Assembly: GCA_900542385.1 (NCBI GenBank)
Contig: UQNP01000104.1
Coordinates: forward strand, 1 to 6,590
Reading direction: 5' to 3'
Length of the DNA: 6,590 bases
Source of the DNA: an uncultured Eubacterium sp.
GTDB taxonomy: Bacteria; Bacillota; Clostridia; Peptostreptococcales; Anaerovoracaceae
The notes under the pieces were generated by a model. It had not been told where the DNA came from. It made no database searches and saw nothing but the letters and a program-made list of their open reading frames with translations. Shown here piece after piece: positions 6,448 through 6,590 of the stretch. Position 1 is the stretch's first letter. Every line of letters begins with the position of its first letter. Both the position numbers and the translations under genes were made by a program.

Positions 6448-6590
6448 CAGTAATAAGACAAAAATCCGAGTAAATATATATATGCACAAACAATAAACCT
6501 ATGATCTGTTTTCATCTGCACAAAGTCATTATCGGATAAATCCGTCAATGATACGCGCTCTAAAAAATCAAAAAAATCATCGATTTTGTG
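6444..6590 (-). CDS. Doubtful C-terminal fragment of an unknown protein
   Basis: A minus-strand frame is open from the window edge for 48 codons and stops with TGA at 6446-6444, within the -35 box of the leu promoter. The fragment begins HKIDDFFDFLERVSLTDLSD and ends in a hydrophobic, aromatic run. The acidic, amphipathic first half looks protein-like, but an open frame this short in AT-rich DNA can arise by chance. I recognise no family. If it is real, the upstream gene reads toward leuA and no terminator separates it from the leu promoter. The rest of this stretch (6481-6590) shows nothing else that I can support. Confidence 0.25.
   Translation of the reverse strand, partial: HKIDDFFDFLERVSLTDLSDNDFVQMKTDHRFIVCAYIYLLGFLSYYC

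Noticed and set aside
6291..6473. A 60-codon plus-strand frame opposite the leu promoter and T-box
   Set aside because: The region is fully explained by the promoter and RNA structure on the minus strand, and the frame has no ribosome binding site.
6533..6544. Palindrome CGGAT-AA-ATCCG
   Set aside because: Five-base arms in an AT-rich stretch are too short to call an operator, and it lies well upstream of the leu -35 box without a partner site.
6549..6590. Possible start of a plus-strand gene at ATG 6549
   Set aside because: No Shine-Dalgarno sequence precedes it, and only 14 codons are available before the edge.
6571..6590. AT-rich hairpin AAAATC-GAT-GATTTT followed by T residues on the minus strand
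   Set aside because: The stem is almost all A-T and too weak for an intrinsic terminator, and it lies at the window edge inside an open frame.
1..6590. Mobile elements, CRISPR arrays, defence or toxin-antitoxin systems, tRNA or rRNA genes
   Set aside because: I looked on both strands and found no transposase, terminal inverted repeats, spaced repeats, small gene pairs or structural RNA genes. The window is an ordinary biosynthetic locus.

Overview
The window looks like a chromosomal segment of a low-to-mid GC Gram-positive anaerobe, most likely of the class Clostridia. I infer this from strong Shine-Dalgarno sequences of the AGGAGG type, a T-box leader controlling an amino-acid operon, a two-subunit isopropylmalate isomerase of the short clostridial/archaeal type (419 and 161 residues), and an Rrf2-family regulator next door. 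The species cannot be named from the sequence alone.

Layout, left to right. Positions 19-927 (+) encode a ten-helix drug/metabolite transporter (EamA/DMT) whose likely start is a GTG. An 11-bp hairpin at 947-973 is a shared terminator between this gene and the convergent Rrf2 regulator (1015 to about 1413/1422, -). A promoter for the regulator, with an inverted repeat laid over its -10 box, lies at 1467-1504. From 1516 to 6088 the minus strand carries the leucine operon in the order leuA-leuC-leuD-leuB, with gaps of only 11 to 22 bases. Upstream of leuA, 6148-6412 is a well-formed T-box leader with a CUC (Leu) specifier, an AAGAG-UGGU-ACCGCGG T-box element and an intrinsic terminator with seven U residues. 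It is driven by a TTGACA-17-TATATT promoter at 6419-6447. The last 145 bases hold only a doubtful open frame running in from the right edge.

How the genes work together. LeuA condenses 2-ketoisovalerate with acetyl-CoA, LeuC/LeuD isomerise 2-isopropylmalate to 3-isopropylmalate, and LeuB oxidises it to the precursor of 2-ketoisocaproate, so the operon covers the whole dedicated branch to leucine except the final transamination. The T-box should allow transcription into leuA only when uncharged tRNA-Leu accumulates, and LeuA carries a C-terminal regulatory domain typical of leucine feedback. The Rrf2 regulator has three cysteines able to hold an Fe-S cluster. It lies directly downstream of leuB with no visible terminator between them, so read-through from the leu operon is possible.

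I did not find an undescribed system here. The points most worth checking are the apparent non-canonical ATT start of the Rrf2 gene, its operator-like dyad, and its possible transcriptional link to an operon containing an Fe-S enzyme.
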